Below are positions 45,267-56,106 of a stretch of 64,000 nucleotides of DNA, piece after piece (position 1 is the stretch's first letter; every line of letters begins with the position of its first letter). Under the pieces are notes generated by a model. It saw nothing but the letters and a program-made list of their open reading frames with translations, searched no databases and was not told the origin of the DNA. Both the position numbers and the translations under genes were made by a program. Source of the DNA: Chenopodium formosanum (lineage: Eukaryota; Streptophyta; Magnoliopsida; Caryophyllales; Amaranthaceae); the NCBI GenBank assembly GCA_024500155.1, contig CM044856.1, positions 51,460,303-51,524,302 on the forward strand, given 5' to 3'.

Positions 45267-45894
45267 CAAAATCGCGAAATTTAATACCTCAAAATCAAAA
45301 CAACGCAGAACAACAATGGAGGAGAGAGAAAGTGAGAAAACGCTAAAATTGTAGAAATCGATCATCAATTGAGAAGAAAAAAGGTGAAAAACGCTGAAAT
45401 TAAAAATTTCGATCATCAATTAAAGTAGAGAAAGAGAGAAAACTTACAAATTGAGGAATTCGATAAACGCAAAAATTGGAGAATTCGATCATCAATGGAA
45501 AATTCGACTTTCGATACCACAAATTGTAGCAATCTCATCCACGAATTGCTACAAAAACAGAGGCAAATTGAAACTGAATTTGAAATCGATTTAAATCGAT
45601 CGATTATAGAAGAAGAAGAAACAAAGAGTTTTGGAGATGAATTCGTACCAATATTCAACAATCTAAACAATGTAGACGATGCAGAAGAAGCAATTGAGAT
45701 TGCAGAAGAAGCAATTGAGAATGCAGAAGAACCAATTGAGATTGCAGAAGAAGCAATTGAGAATGCAAAAGAACCAATTGAGAATGCAGAAAATCAAGTG
45801 GTTCCTGGCAAATCAATTGATTCAAATTCAGAACAAACAACCAAATCAAATGCAACTAAAGGTATTTTCTATAAACATTTCAGATTGTATGCAA

Positions 45895-46115
45895 AAAGTA
45901 ACCCTTTTAACAGCACAAAGTGACCCTTTTAACAGCATAAAGTGACCCTTTTATATGCATAAAGTGACCCTTTTAACAGCATAAAGTGACCTTTTTATAT
46001 GCATAAAGTGACCCTTTTATATGCAAAAAGTGACCCTTTCAACTGAAAAAGTTACTCATATAACAACATACAGTGACTCTTTTAACAGCATAAAGTCACC
46101 CTTTTCATTCATAAA
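45895..46115 (+). repeat. ~22-bp minisatellite in intron 1 of the FAR1-type pseudogene
   Basis: AAAGTGACCCTTTTAACAGC and variants (TATATGCAT endings) occur about ten times. The same repeat reappears in intron 2 at 47272-47356. Confidence 0.9.
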
Positions 46116-47271
46116 AGTGACCCTATTTTCGAACAAATGTTACCATTTTGTTTCCTCAAAATTGAATTATATGCTGCCTCTGATTATAATCTGATATATA
46201 TGTATTAAATAACAGATACAAATCCAATTCATGCTTCTGGTTTAGATCTTAGAGGTTCATTTTTTGGTGTGGTAAGAGAAACTTTTGAAGAAATTTTGGA
46301 ATTGTATGAAAAACATGCTGCTATACTGGGGTTTTCAATACGAAAACATACAACTAGATACCAGACACACACAAAAATAGTCACTGAGAAAAATTATGTG
46401 TTCTACTGAAGGAAAGAGAAATTCAGGTTACAAGAAAACAAAGTTAGTTGAAATGGTTAATGAAGAGGATGTGAATGTGAAAACAAGAAAGCCAAGACAA
46501 GTAGTCATTACAAGATTAAATTGCAAGGCATGCATAAGAGCAAAAATGAACAAAGAAGGAAAGTTTGAGGTAGTGGCTCATGTTATTCAGCATAACCATG
46601 AGCTAACAAGGTCACAGTACGTGGCATTATTTGCATCATTCTGAAAGAAAAATGACAGAAGAAAAAGCTGAAGCAATAAAAACAATGAAATCTTCAAGTC
46701 TAACTACAATGGACACTTACAATTATATGGCTACAGAGGTTGGAGGAGAACAGAATATAGGTCATAGTGTTGTAGATCACCTGAATTTTTGCTCAAGGTT
46801 AAGAATGGAACAAATTGAGGCTGGAGATGCTCAAACTTTAGTGAACATTTTAAATCAGGAACAATCAAAGGATCCAAACTTCTTTTTTAGAGTTAAGTTT
46901 GGCAAGGATGGAAGAATTTCCAATATCTTTTGGAGAGATTCAATGATTCTAGAAGACTATAGGATATATGGAGATGTGCTTGTCTTTGATACAACATACA
47001 GAACCAACATATATAATCTTATATGTGCTCCATTTGTTGGAATAAATAATCACTGGCATAATTGTATGTTTGCATGTGCTTTTATTGGGGATGAAAAAAC
47101 AGATTCATTCGTTTGGCTACTAGAAACATTCTTGAAAGCTATGGAGAATAAAAAACCAACTTCAATATTCACTGATCAGGACCAAGCAATGGCAAATGCA
47201 ATTGAGCAGGTAAAAGATTTATATTTACATTTTACAGATTTTAAATTCTGACAATAATGTTTTCCTTTTCC

Positions 47272-47356
47272 CATAAAGTTACCCTTTTAACTGCATAAAG
47301 TAACCCTTTTAACAGCATAAAGTGACCCTTTTAACAGCATAAAGTGACCCCTTTAT
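47272..47356 (+). repeat. Same ~22-bp minisatellite in intron 2
   Basis: About four copies of the ATAAAGTGACCCTTTTAACAG unit are present, immediately before the acceptor of exon 3. Confidence 0.9.
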
Positions 47357-47841
47357 TTTCAATGTAGGTGCTTCCTAATACAAGGCATAGACTTTGTATC
47401 TGGCATTTGGAACAAAATGCTATAACCAGATTTGGAGCTCTTAAAAAAGTCAAAGAATTCAAGTATGCATTCAACCAGTGTTTAAAGATGTGTGTGACAG
47501 AACAAGAATTTGAAGCAAAATGGCAAGCAATGATGCAAAAATATGAGTTGGCAGCACACTCTTGGTATCAAAGAGTGTACGAGTTGAAAGAGAAATGGTA
47601 TCCTGCCCTTAGTAGAGATTTCTTTTCAGCAGGGATCTTATCTTCACAAAGGAGTGAAAGCACTAATCATGCAATAGGATTCAGATCAAGTAAAGCAACT
47701 ACCTTGATAGAATTTTATACCATATTTAAGAAAACAATCAATCGTTGGAGAAGCACAGAGAAATATGATGAGTTTACCTATAGCAAGTCAATAGCATTCA
47801 CTTCATTGCCACTATCTGGAATGCTAAAACATGCTGCTCAG

Positions 47842-48582
47842 GTAAAAAGTTAACAGTTAAGTACATAATTCACTTCTGAAGACTTCTTTGTAATCTTCTT
47901 CTTAACCATTGAAGAATAAAACACTACAAAAAATCGAAAACAAAAACAAAATAAAAAAACCTAAAAATCGAAGATTCAAAACAACTTAAAACTAACAAAA
48001 ATCGCAAAATAAACAAGTAAACGAACCTGAATATAGCAAATAACAACTTCACAAGTGAACTGAGGTGAGAGAAAAGCTCAAAAATCGCCGATTGAGGAGA
48101 GAGAAAAAACTCAAAATCGCCAGTTATGGAGAGATAAATCGTAGTTGAGAGAAAAAACGAGGAGAGAGAAAGAAACTGGTAAATGAATGAGGAAGAGAGA
48201 GAAAGTGCTTTCTTTATTTTGGCAATAATCAAATGACACGTGCATGATTCAAATTTTGGCAGTTATTAACATGCCCAACTTCCTCCATTCATTAATTTAA
48301 TGAACATCCGCCTTTTTTTAAACATTTGTGATATTAAAAAACGTTGCTTTTAAAGGTATGGTGCCACGTGGCGCTCTTCAAAACATATGCACCATGTCTC
48401 AATGCCACGTCTTTATCCAAAAGCATATGTGCCACGTAAGCTTTCTATTTCATTTAACAAATAAATATTATGTTTTAAGCTAGATTTGTACCCGCAACTT
48501 AAACACATAAATGTCATACATTTACTATCTAACCTAACTTTTATTAATGTTTTAAATTTTACATAACTAACATTATATATTG
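47842..48582. other. A-rich and AT-rich stretch after the FAR1-type exon 3
   Basis: No further transposase exon was seen. 47935-48220 is A/G-rich with GGAGAGAGAAA blocks and resembles the leader region at 45240-45480, as if two copies of a leader were present. A possible terminal motif (ACACGTGCATGA, 48236-48247) mirrors GCACGTGCCACTC near 45200. Confidence 0.35.
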
Positions 48583-49632
48583 AATAATCCCAACTATGCT
48601 TCATTCGCTCAAAATAATCCCAACTTTGGATTATTTTTTAATAATACGAACTTTGATATGAATTTGCTCCTAATGGTCCCAAGTGACCGGTAAGCTGTTG
48701 AGTAGGTAAATTTTTTTTTCAAATTGTAATTTACACATGTCACTACGTGATTGGTTAGAAATAAGATTTAATTTTAATTTTGTTTAAAAATATGATTATT
48801 TGTCACTAACTAATACTTCATTATTGTTAAAAACAATTAACACTTTCTTACAAAAAAATAAAAAAATAAAAAATAAAAAAATAAAAAAATAGAATGCCAA
48901 CCATCACGCCACCAATCACCATCACCATTCACAAACGACCCAGCCCCTTCCTTTCCCTCCACTACCCTGCCTTCCTTGAGCCACCAACACCAACCTAACC
49001 ACCTCCGATCCACCACTTAATCTCCCCAACTTAACACCCACCTTTACCACTGTACCACAACCACCGTAACCAAAACCCGATCGATTTTCAGCGCCCAAAC
49101 CACATGCCACCATCGCAAAAGCGAATAACAAGAGCCATAACATCATCAACGATAGTGGGTCGTTGATAACAAGGTAAGAAAGTGAGGGAGTAGAGAAGAA
49201 ACACGGCGGCTGAGTAGCTGACTTGATAGTGGGTCGTTGATTTTAAAGGGTTCCGTAGGGGAGGAGGGTTGGTGGTTGAGAGGGAGGGGGACGGCGCGAC
49301 GCTGACGAGCGTGGAGGGGTTACGCGCGTGGCCGGAGTTGGGGGCAAGGGTAGGGCACTCGAGCTGGGCAGCGGAGAAGGTGGTTGGGGCTGGTGGCTTG
49401 GTGGGATGGTTTTCTTAATTTTTTTAATTAATAATTTTTTTAATGGCTTTTTAAAAAGAAATTATTTTATTTTTTGACCAATAAAGAACCAACACGTGTC
49501 ATATAACTTGTTATAACAAGTTAGATGACCGGTTGGGACCATTAGGAGCAAATTCATATCAAAGTTTGGATTATTAAAAAATAATCCAAAGTTGGGATTA
49601 TTTTGAGCGAATGAGACAAAGTTGGGATTATT
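48583..49632. mobile_element. Pack-MULE-like element with ~110-bp inverted ends
   Basis: The left arm 48583-48690 starts AATAATCCCAACTATG and contains CATTCGCTCAAAATAATCCC and TTTGCTCCTAATGGTCCC. The right arm 49525-49632 is its inverse, ending GTTGGGATTATT. Long inverted ends of this size fit Mutator-type elements. The interior 48895-49420 is GC-rich, unlike the flanks. No convincing 9-bp target duplication was found. Confidence 0.65.
48922..49149 (-). CDS. Small open frame with signal-peptide-like start inside the Pack-MULE-like element
   Basis: On the minus strand a 75-residue frame starts MMMLWLLLFAFAMVACGLGA, which looks like a signal peptide with a possible cleavage after GLGA. It continues as Gly/Val-rich sequence (SGFGYGGCG, KVGVKLG). 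No family was recognised. Its place in a GC-rich block between long inverted ends suggests a captured 5' piece of a host secreted-protein gene. Chance origin in GC-rich DNA is possible, and no expression signal is visible. Confidence 0.25.
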   Translation of the reverse strand: MMMLWLLLFAFAMVACGLGAENRSGFGYGGCGTVVKVGVKLGRLSGGSEVVRLVLVAQGRQGSGGKGRGWVVCEW

Positions 49633-50047
49633 CTTGTCAAGTTAAATGTTATACTTCGTATAATTTATTTATTTATTTATTTTTCACAAGATTAGAAAAT
49701 AAATACATACAAAAAAACTCCTATAACACCTAAGGTAACGCCGGACCATACACTATATACAAACAGTCAAACATGATTTTCAAATTAAAGAATTACAAAC
49801 TAGTAACCCAGGGCATCGTCTGAACCATACACTAGTTAATTAAATTAAAATAAATCAATGACAACTCATAAGGGGTTTTAAAAAATATATATATATTATT
49901 ATTTTTGTATAGTAAAGAGGATCATGACCAGACCTCGATCAACTCTTACTAGATTAGTATTATTTGTCAAGCAGTTAGAAATAGAGAAGTGGCCAAGAGG
50001 GTAAAAAAATTCATACCTCCCAACACCCTCAATTAGTAGGACACCTA
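49633..50047. other. AT-rich spacer with decayed Helitron termini
   Basis: No gene is present. GCCGGACCATACACTATAT near 49741 and CTGAACCATACACTAGT near 49815-49832 look like two versions of a Helitron 3' end. Confidence 0.35.
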
Positions 50048-50239
50048 GGCCCTGTTCTCATCAGATATTTTTCACTCCAGTTCAGTTCATCTCTAATATG
50101 TTCAGTTCATTTCAATTCAGCTCTTAATTTCCTTCTCTCATAAATATTCATTTCATTTAAGCTCTAATAAGTTCAGTTTAGTTTATTTCAATTCAGTTCA
50201 GCTTAGCTGAGTTTAGTTCAGTTAATGAGAACATGCCCC
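50048..50239. mobile_element. Short Harbinger-like MITE with TTCAG motifs
   Basis: The 192-bp element has GGCCCTGTTCTCAT at the left and the inverse of GGGGCATGTTCTCAT at the right. It is flanked by CTA (50045-50047) and TAA (50240-50242), one mismatch from a TWA duplication. Both subterminal parts contain several TTCAGTTCA-type motifs. It appears to be a short relative of the minisatellite-rich MITE at 10369-11528. Confidence 0.55.
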
Positions 50240-51976
50240 TAATAAGTGCATAACAAATTTTTTTATGTTTATATTCAGCACTTAGGAAAAATATCAAATT
50301 ACTTTATGGCGTCCTTGCCTAGAGAATCTCACCTAGGTAAATTAGTGTGTTGATAGTATGTAATGATGTTTGTTGATGATTTTATAAAATTACCATGTGA
50401 TATTCCCTCAATCCCTACATTTTTTTTCCTTATTTTAACTTTACTAGGGTGGCCTATGCACGCAAAATGCATGAAGGAGTTAGCTCTTGTAGAGAAGTTA
50501 TATTAGCGTGTATTTACACCTTTGATTTGGGTTGTAGACCTGCTAGTTTTAATACATACTATTTGGTTTATGTGCCTATGTGGTGACTTTGTAAAAGTAT
50601 AAAAAAGTCACCAAAATATTTTATGACAGTTATTTTTTAAAACCCTTAAAAGTTTGACACTGTTCTTTCAAAATTATTATTAGATAATAGTTAATTGATT
50701 TGCATCCCTTCATTTCTTAAACTATGATTAGTTTAGAACTCTTAACTGATTTGCATGATTCAATCATACCTATTGTGTTTTTCTTCAAATGAATTTATTT
50801 GAGCTTTGGTCATACGGAGTAATAATATATGAAATGTTTATTTTAGCTAAAAACTTAATAATCTAAGTTCTTTATTGTTCTATGACCATCTAATATCTAT
50901 ATCTAATACTAAATCAATAACTACTTAATTAGTTACTTCATATTTTTCCTCGTAAATTCTATCCATAATTAATACTCTGTACCAGTTTTTTTCCATCGAT
51001 TTCCCTTGATTTTAGAAAACTTTTAGTTCTTTACACCACTCTATAACATTTGCTTAAATATCACTATTTAATATGAATCTCATTCAAATTTCATAACGTT
51101 ATTTATGTGTCATCAAACAATGTACAGTTCAAAAGCTAATAAGCCTTAACAATAGTGTTGCAATTAAAGAACGACAAGATTGTAAATAAGAAGAACAACC
51201 ACGAAGGAGTAAAAATAAACAGTCTCTTCGTAAATACAATTTTTATTCTTTTTAAATAATAATAATAACATATGAAGTATAATTTTTATATTAAAACAAA
51301 GGACATTACAAGTTTTTTGTTGAAAAAAAAAATTGAATTAATTGATGATACATTTAATAAAAAAATATTAAATATATTAATGAGAGCAAATATATTCATG
51401 ATGGTAAAAAAGTAAATACACATTTTTGTACATATTTTTGAGCGTATATTTGTTAGCACACTATTCCTAAGAGTTATCTTCTACTTTTTATAAGGTAGGG
51501 ATATGTTTGCTAATGTATTACTTTAGTAAAAACTATCTTTGATTATATATTAGTAAACTAGTGTTGTGCCTGACAATGTCCGGATAGTTTATTGAATTTT
51601 AGGATAAATATTTTTTCCCAACTCTTAACATATACTTGATGCAATCTTGTAAGAAAAAAAACATATACTTGATACAAATCATATTTTATAAGAAACATAA
51701 TACTTTTCCATTTAGGATATTTTGAGATAAGATACTAGAAATATACTCCGTATGTGAAAAACAACGGTGTATGTTTTATAGTTTAATTAGTATTAGTATG
51801 ATGACTTCTACATTATTTCAACCATCTATCCATGAATTAATGATCAACTAATAATTACGGAGTAGTATTCTTTTGAAATTAAAACTCTAAAATAACAATT
51901 TTATCCTAAACATTTATCTAAATTTTGTTGAAATAACACTCTAAATTAACTTTATTTTTTTTATCTAACAAAATAT
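50240..51976. other. AT-rich mosaic without genes; Helitron and Stowaway scraps
   Basis: Minus-strand Helitron-like 3' ends occur at about 50444-50480 (GCATTTTGCGTGCATAGGCC then ACCCTAGT) and 51558-51585 (CCGGACATTGTCAGGC then ACACTAGT). CTCCGTATG at 51748 and TACGGAGTA at 51857 look like the two ends of a ~115-bp Stowaway-like fragment. No coding sequence was recognised. Confidence 0.4.
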
Positions 51977-53372
51977 GAGTAAAGCATAATTACGGTCCCT
52001 AAACATTTGTAATTGCGCACTTTTAGTCGCTCAACTTTTATTTGTGCACTTTTGATCCCTCAACCACCAATTTGGTGTTTCTGACCAAAAAGTTGAGGGA
52101 CTTAGCCTAGTCAGCAAAAGTTTAGGGACCATGAGTCATTTTTTTTTAGGTCAACATTAATTAAAAAAATTATAAAAAGTTTTTTTTCTTCACAATTAAA
52201 AACTCTATTATTTTTTAAATAAAAAAAGGAAAAATCAATTAATTCAATTCATTCCTTATTCTTATTCACTGTTCTTCTAATTCATTAAGAAAACCCAATA
52301 AATCAAAAATACCAAGAAATCATATATTAACCCAAAAAAATTGCTTATTCTTCCATAATTTTTCTAATTAGAAAAACAAATGTAAGGAAGAACATCTTTT
52401 CCTTTCGCCACTCAACCTCTTTCTCCACCACCACCTCTGTCACCACCTCCGATCCTCTGCCGTTGAAGCCTCTCTTTACATTACAACCACCGTCATTACA
52501 AACCTAAAAGTTTCATCAACCGAAGCAATTTTAATCCCAGATTCGGAAGTCCTTTTAATTCTACTGCGATCCAATTTTTTCTCTCCTAAATTTGTCAATT
52601 TTCTAGGTTTTGATTCTGAAAATGGTGGAGATTTTAAGGAATGAGTAGTTTGTGCTAGTTTACTACGAGTAGAAGTAGTGAAAGCAGTAGGACTGTGGAA
52701 GTACAAGTAAGCCATGATTGATTTTGCATTTAAGGTGGAAGGGTGGTTTGGTAATTTTGGTGGGGTGGTGAGTAGTGGTTTTAATGGTGGTGATAGGAGG
52801 TGGATGGTGGTAATCGCCACCAGAGGTGGATTAGCCATATGAGGTGTTTTTGGGATTTTTTTTTTTTTTTTTTTAGGGATTGAGTTTTTCTTTTTTATTT
52901 TTTTTATTTTTTTTTTGTTTTGAGATGTACGTATGAAATTATTGATTTGTCCTATTGTGTGTGTCATTTGTGTTTCTGAAATGGTCTTTTTAGGCTTTGA
53001 GTTTGATGGTTTTCCACCGTAATTCATGGAAGAAGGGAGGAGAAAGAAAACTGAGGGTGGGGGATTAGAGATGAGGGAGACGGAGAGTGAAAGCCATGAA
53101 AGAGATTAAGTCCCTAAACTATTTCTCATCATACTATTTGCCAAATCAGTTAGAAAGATTCCTTTGTAATTAAAATTCTTACAAAATAAAAGAGAAAAAA
53201 AAAAATTAATGACTCATAGTCCCTAAACTTTTACTGACTAGGATAAGTCCCTCAACTTTTTGGTCAGAAACACCAAGAGTGGTGGTTGAGGGACCAAAAG
53301 TGCACAAATGGAAGTTGAGGGACTAAAAGTTCACAAATATAAAAGTTCAGGGACCGTATTTATGCTTTACTC
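51977..53372. mobile_element. Mutator-like element with ~165-bp inverted ends (Pack-MULE candidate)
   Basis: The left end GAGTAAAGCATAATTACGG and the right end (inverse of GAGTAAAGCATAAATACGG) continue as inverse copies for about 165 bp, including GTCCCTCAACTTTTTGGTCAG. The flanks AACAAAATAT (left) and AACAAATAT (right) look like a decayed 9-10-bp duplication, typical of Mutator. The interior has a C/T-rich block (52400-52500) and a minus-strand 183-residue frame (52476-53027, Lys-rich then Pro/Thr/Ser-rich). No known domain was seen in it. No transposase is present. Confidence 0.72.
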
Positions 53373-53396
53373 AACAAATATATCCAACTTTTTGCT

Positions 53397-53456
<60 letters not shown>
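53397..53456. repeat. (TAA)n microsatellite
   Basis: About 20 uninterrupted trinucleotide units. Confidence 0.97.
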
Positions 53457-53457
<1 letters not shown>

Positions 53458-53464
53458 TCAAATA

Positions 53465-53781
53465 CTCCGTACGTCCCTATTTGATAGTCAATTTTGGGCA
53501 ATTTTCACTGGAATTAGTAAACATGAATAAGAAGTAGCAAAAGTACATTGAAAAAGTAAATTTACATTAGGTATGCAAAAAAAAGTAGAGAGATAAAGTA
53601 AATTAAGTATATGGAAAAGCAAAATTTACATGGGAAAGTTAAATTTGCACAAATATTTTTTTGCAAATTGGAGGGAATTTTAGTAAAATTAATATTAATG
53701 TTACTTGAAAAAAGCAAATATCACTAACATTTTAGAGCACAAAAAATGGAATAAGTGACCATCAAATAGGGACGGAGAGAG
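53465..53781. mobile_element. Stowaway MITE, 317 bp
   Basis: The left end CTCCGTACGTCCCTATTTGA and the inverse right end CTCTCTCCGTCCCTATTTGA are flanked by TA on both sides (53463-53464 and 53782-53783). The CTCCGTCCC terminus and TA duplication are diagnostic of Tc1/mariner-type Stowaway elements. Confidence 0.88.
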
Positions 53782-53823
53782 TATATCCTATGTGTCATAC
53801 TTATAATTAATTTTTTCTTATAT

Positions 53824-54473
53824 TGTAGGGATTTTAGGTAGTCTAAGCAGAATTTCATGAATCTTATTCATACACACCTAAACGGGATCTCATGCAAATA
53901 CAAATAAATGATCACACAATAGTTTAGAATTAACCTTTAAAGCGTGAATCCTCTTAGCAATCTTCTTCTCTAGCGGAGATAAAGAGCCTCAAATGCATCT
54001 CCTCTATTTGGTCCACCGGGTTGAATCAACACTCCACCAATGCTAGTTGGACGGGAAAAACCTTTCACCTTTCTTGGAGTAGAGAGCCGATTTTAGAGAG
54101 GAAATATGGAGAGGAAAACTTACGTTGTTTTCAGAAAACTGAATACTGTATTTTTATTTTCCCTAAACTCTAATTAATATATAATCACATTATCATTAAT
54201 TAGGTTAGGGTTTTCCTCTCCCCTTTCCCTCCTTGGTCGGGCACCCTAAGGCCCACTTTAGGCTTCGGGTTCCTTTATTGATCTAAACCTAATGTGTGAC
54301 CTTGTAGGATTCGTTTAGGCGAGCTTCAGGTTTGTTACTTACTAACCCAAAGATCTATAGCATTCTCTAGCAAGACGAATACACGACCCAAATAAACGAG
54401 TTACTATCTCCATAATACGATCCATAATTATACTTAGTAATTGCACTCTAGATTCGAGGACACATTTTCTTCA
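53824..54473 (-). repeat. 3' LTR of the copia element
   Basis: On the minus strand it starts TGAAGAAAATGTGTCC after the purine-rich GACAAGTGGGAGAT and ends AATCCCTACA. The TG...CA ends and the adjacent polypurine tract support the limits. No second copy was found in the window. Confidence 0.65.
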
Positions 54474-55259
54474 ATCTCCCACTTGTCCGAGACAATTATG
54501 CAATTTTCAAATTCCTTAAGTCTCTTAGTGTCTAATTTGATAGTATGATCACATCTCTATGCTATCAATACTAGCGTTCAAATTATTTCTTGAATTTCGA
54601 GTTTGAATTGCTAAGCAAATGATCATCTTATGATCCATTTGAGCACGGCCATGCATTTTCAATTCTTACTCTTCAAGAGGCCAAGATACCCATCCTATCT
54701 AACATAGGAGGACATATTCAATCTTGTGGCAACCAAAACTTCCACTCAACTTTTAGCATAACCCGAGTGTTGCCTTTATAGTCCCCTTTTACGGCATGAC
54801 GTTTGACAACATCAAAGTTACACTAATCATTGAATTAAGTAGTGTTCCTCTCATGTCTAAGGAATCCACTAATACAATTTGCGAAGTTTTAGAACTTCTA
54901 AGTAGGTCTGTTCGATCATGTATCGACTATACATATCCATATGATTGACTAAACATCTCCATGTTTCCATAGCCCATGAAATGGTACTATCAACCAATCT
55001 TATATGCTAATCCTTTTATTAAGTCATTTATGTCCAAATTAACAACTCAGATTAGGAGCTTAAATATTTTATGAATTTAGTTCACTTATGGGGTTTCATT
55101 CATCAAATCACAAGCCCATTGAATTCAATAAAATATATTGGACATTTTATTTAATACTAAACCAAAATTAAATAAGAGGAAAAAATTTTATACCATATAA
55201 ACATAAAATACCAAAATCGTGTCTTTAAATTGTAACAAGTTTCTCTAAACAAAAACGAT
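54474..55259 (-). other. Region between copia RNase H and 3' LTR
   Basis: The polypurine tract AAGTGGGAGAT is at 54474-54484 on the minus strand. The rest is about 770 bp without a convincing frame; that length is unusual for copia elements, which normally place the LTR soon after pol. Confidence 0.55.
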
Positions 55260-56019
55260 CTAAAGCCATTCTAACATTTGCTTCAACTCTACAGCCCTAG
55301 CGTGACATTCATGCTTGGGTTGAGGTAGAGGTTTAGTGAGTGGATCAACAACATTCTCATCCGTGTGAACTTTACAGATCTTGACATCATTCCTGTCTAC
55401 AATCTCGCGAGTGAGGTAATATTTCCTCATTACATGCTTGGATTTGTCATTTGATCTTTGGTTCTTTAGCTTGTGCAACAGCTCCATTATTATCATAAAA
55501 CAACTCAATTCCTTCTAGAACACTAGGTACGATGCCTAGCTCTATTAGAAACTTCTTTATCCAAACAACTTCCTTAGCTGCTTTTACCGCCGCTAAATAT
55601 TCTGATTCTGTTATAGAGTCTGCTACAGTGCCTTTCTTTGAACTCTTCCAGCTCACTGCTCCTCCATTTAGACAAAAGGTGTACCCTGATTGCGAGCGGT
55701 AATCATCTCTGTCGGTCTGAAAACTCGCATTAGTATAACCTTTAACAACCAAATTATCTACTCCTTCATAGACCAAAAACATTCCTTTAGTCCTTCTCAA
55801 GTACTTTAGGATGTTCTTAGCCGTAGTACAGTGTGCTTCACTTGGATTTGCTTGGACTCTGCTACATAAGCTCAGAGCAAATGCAACATCCGGTCGAGTG
55901 CATATCATGGCATACATGATAGAACCTATAGCCGAGGCGTAAGGTATGCTACTCATCTGCTTTAACTCATCATGCTCCGATGGGCACTGACTCTTGCTTA
56001 GCGAAATGCCATGTGACAT
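55260..56019 (-). pseudogene. Copia pol: RNase H domain
   Basis: The frame from 56019 starts after a stop and reads SSIPYASAIGSIMYAMICTRPDVAF (end of the RT connection). RNase H follows, with a degraded YTNASFQTDRDDYRSQSGY where Asp is usual (DAS), then SKKGTVADSITESEYLAAV and ELFYDNNGAV. Near 55450-55500 the frame shifts, and a second frame carries KHVMRKYYLTREIVDRNDVKI and the typical tail DPLTKPLP. It ends at 55260. Confidence 0.82.
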
Positions 56020-56106
56020 GGGAATGAATCATCTATTAGAGTTTTCCATGTTGAACCTTGTAAGAACCTTATCAATATAAGTCTTTTGGCTCAGTCCAAG
56101 CATCCT

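Larger units (their letters stand above)
45495..47841 (+). pseudogene. FAR1/FHY3-type Mutator transposase, frameshifted and 3'-truncated
   Basis: Exon 1 (45495-45861) is acidic, with about four copies of a 10-residue repeat (AEEAIENAEEP type, 45680-45795). Exon 2 (46216-47209) has the FAR1 DNA-binding domain: EEILELYEKHAAILGFSIRK, YKKTKL, LNCKAC and VIQHNHEL. The MULE transposase core follows with LVFDTTYRTNIYNLICAPFVGINNH, CAFIGDEKTDSFVWLLETF and IFTDQDQAMANAI, holding the two Asp residues. Exon 3 (47368-47841) has TRHRLCIWHLEQNA and SQRSESTNHAIGF. The splice phases agree. Frameshifts occur near 46395 and 46615-46625. After HAAQ the gene stops at a donor with no SWIM zinc finger downstream. 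The family includes transposases and the light-signalling factors FHY3/FAR1; here a transposon origin is more likely. Confidence 0.8.
45123..49831 (+). mobile_element. Candidate Helitron carrying a FAR1/Mutator gene fragment
   Basis: The left end TCTATACTATATATTAAAAC follows an A. The right end ACCATACACTAG precedes a T (49832). About 20 bases before it lies CCAGGGCATCGTCTGAACC, which looks like a decayed CCAGG...CCTGG hairpin. Between them lie the FAR1-type pseudogene and the nested Pack-MULE. The two ends might instead belong to different Helitrons, since a second hairpin-like copy lies near 49740. Confidence 0.35.

Noticed and set aside
47927..47941. CACTACAAAAAATCG resembling a CACTA terminus
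   Set aside because: No inverse partner, subterminal repeats or 3-bp duplication was seen.
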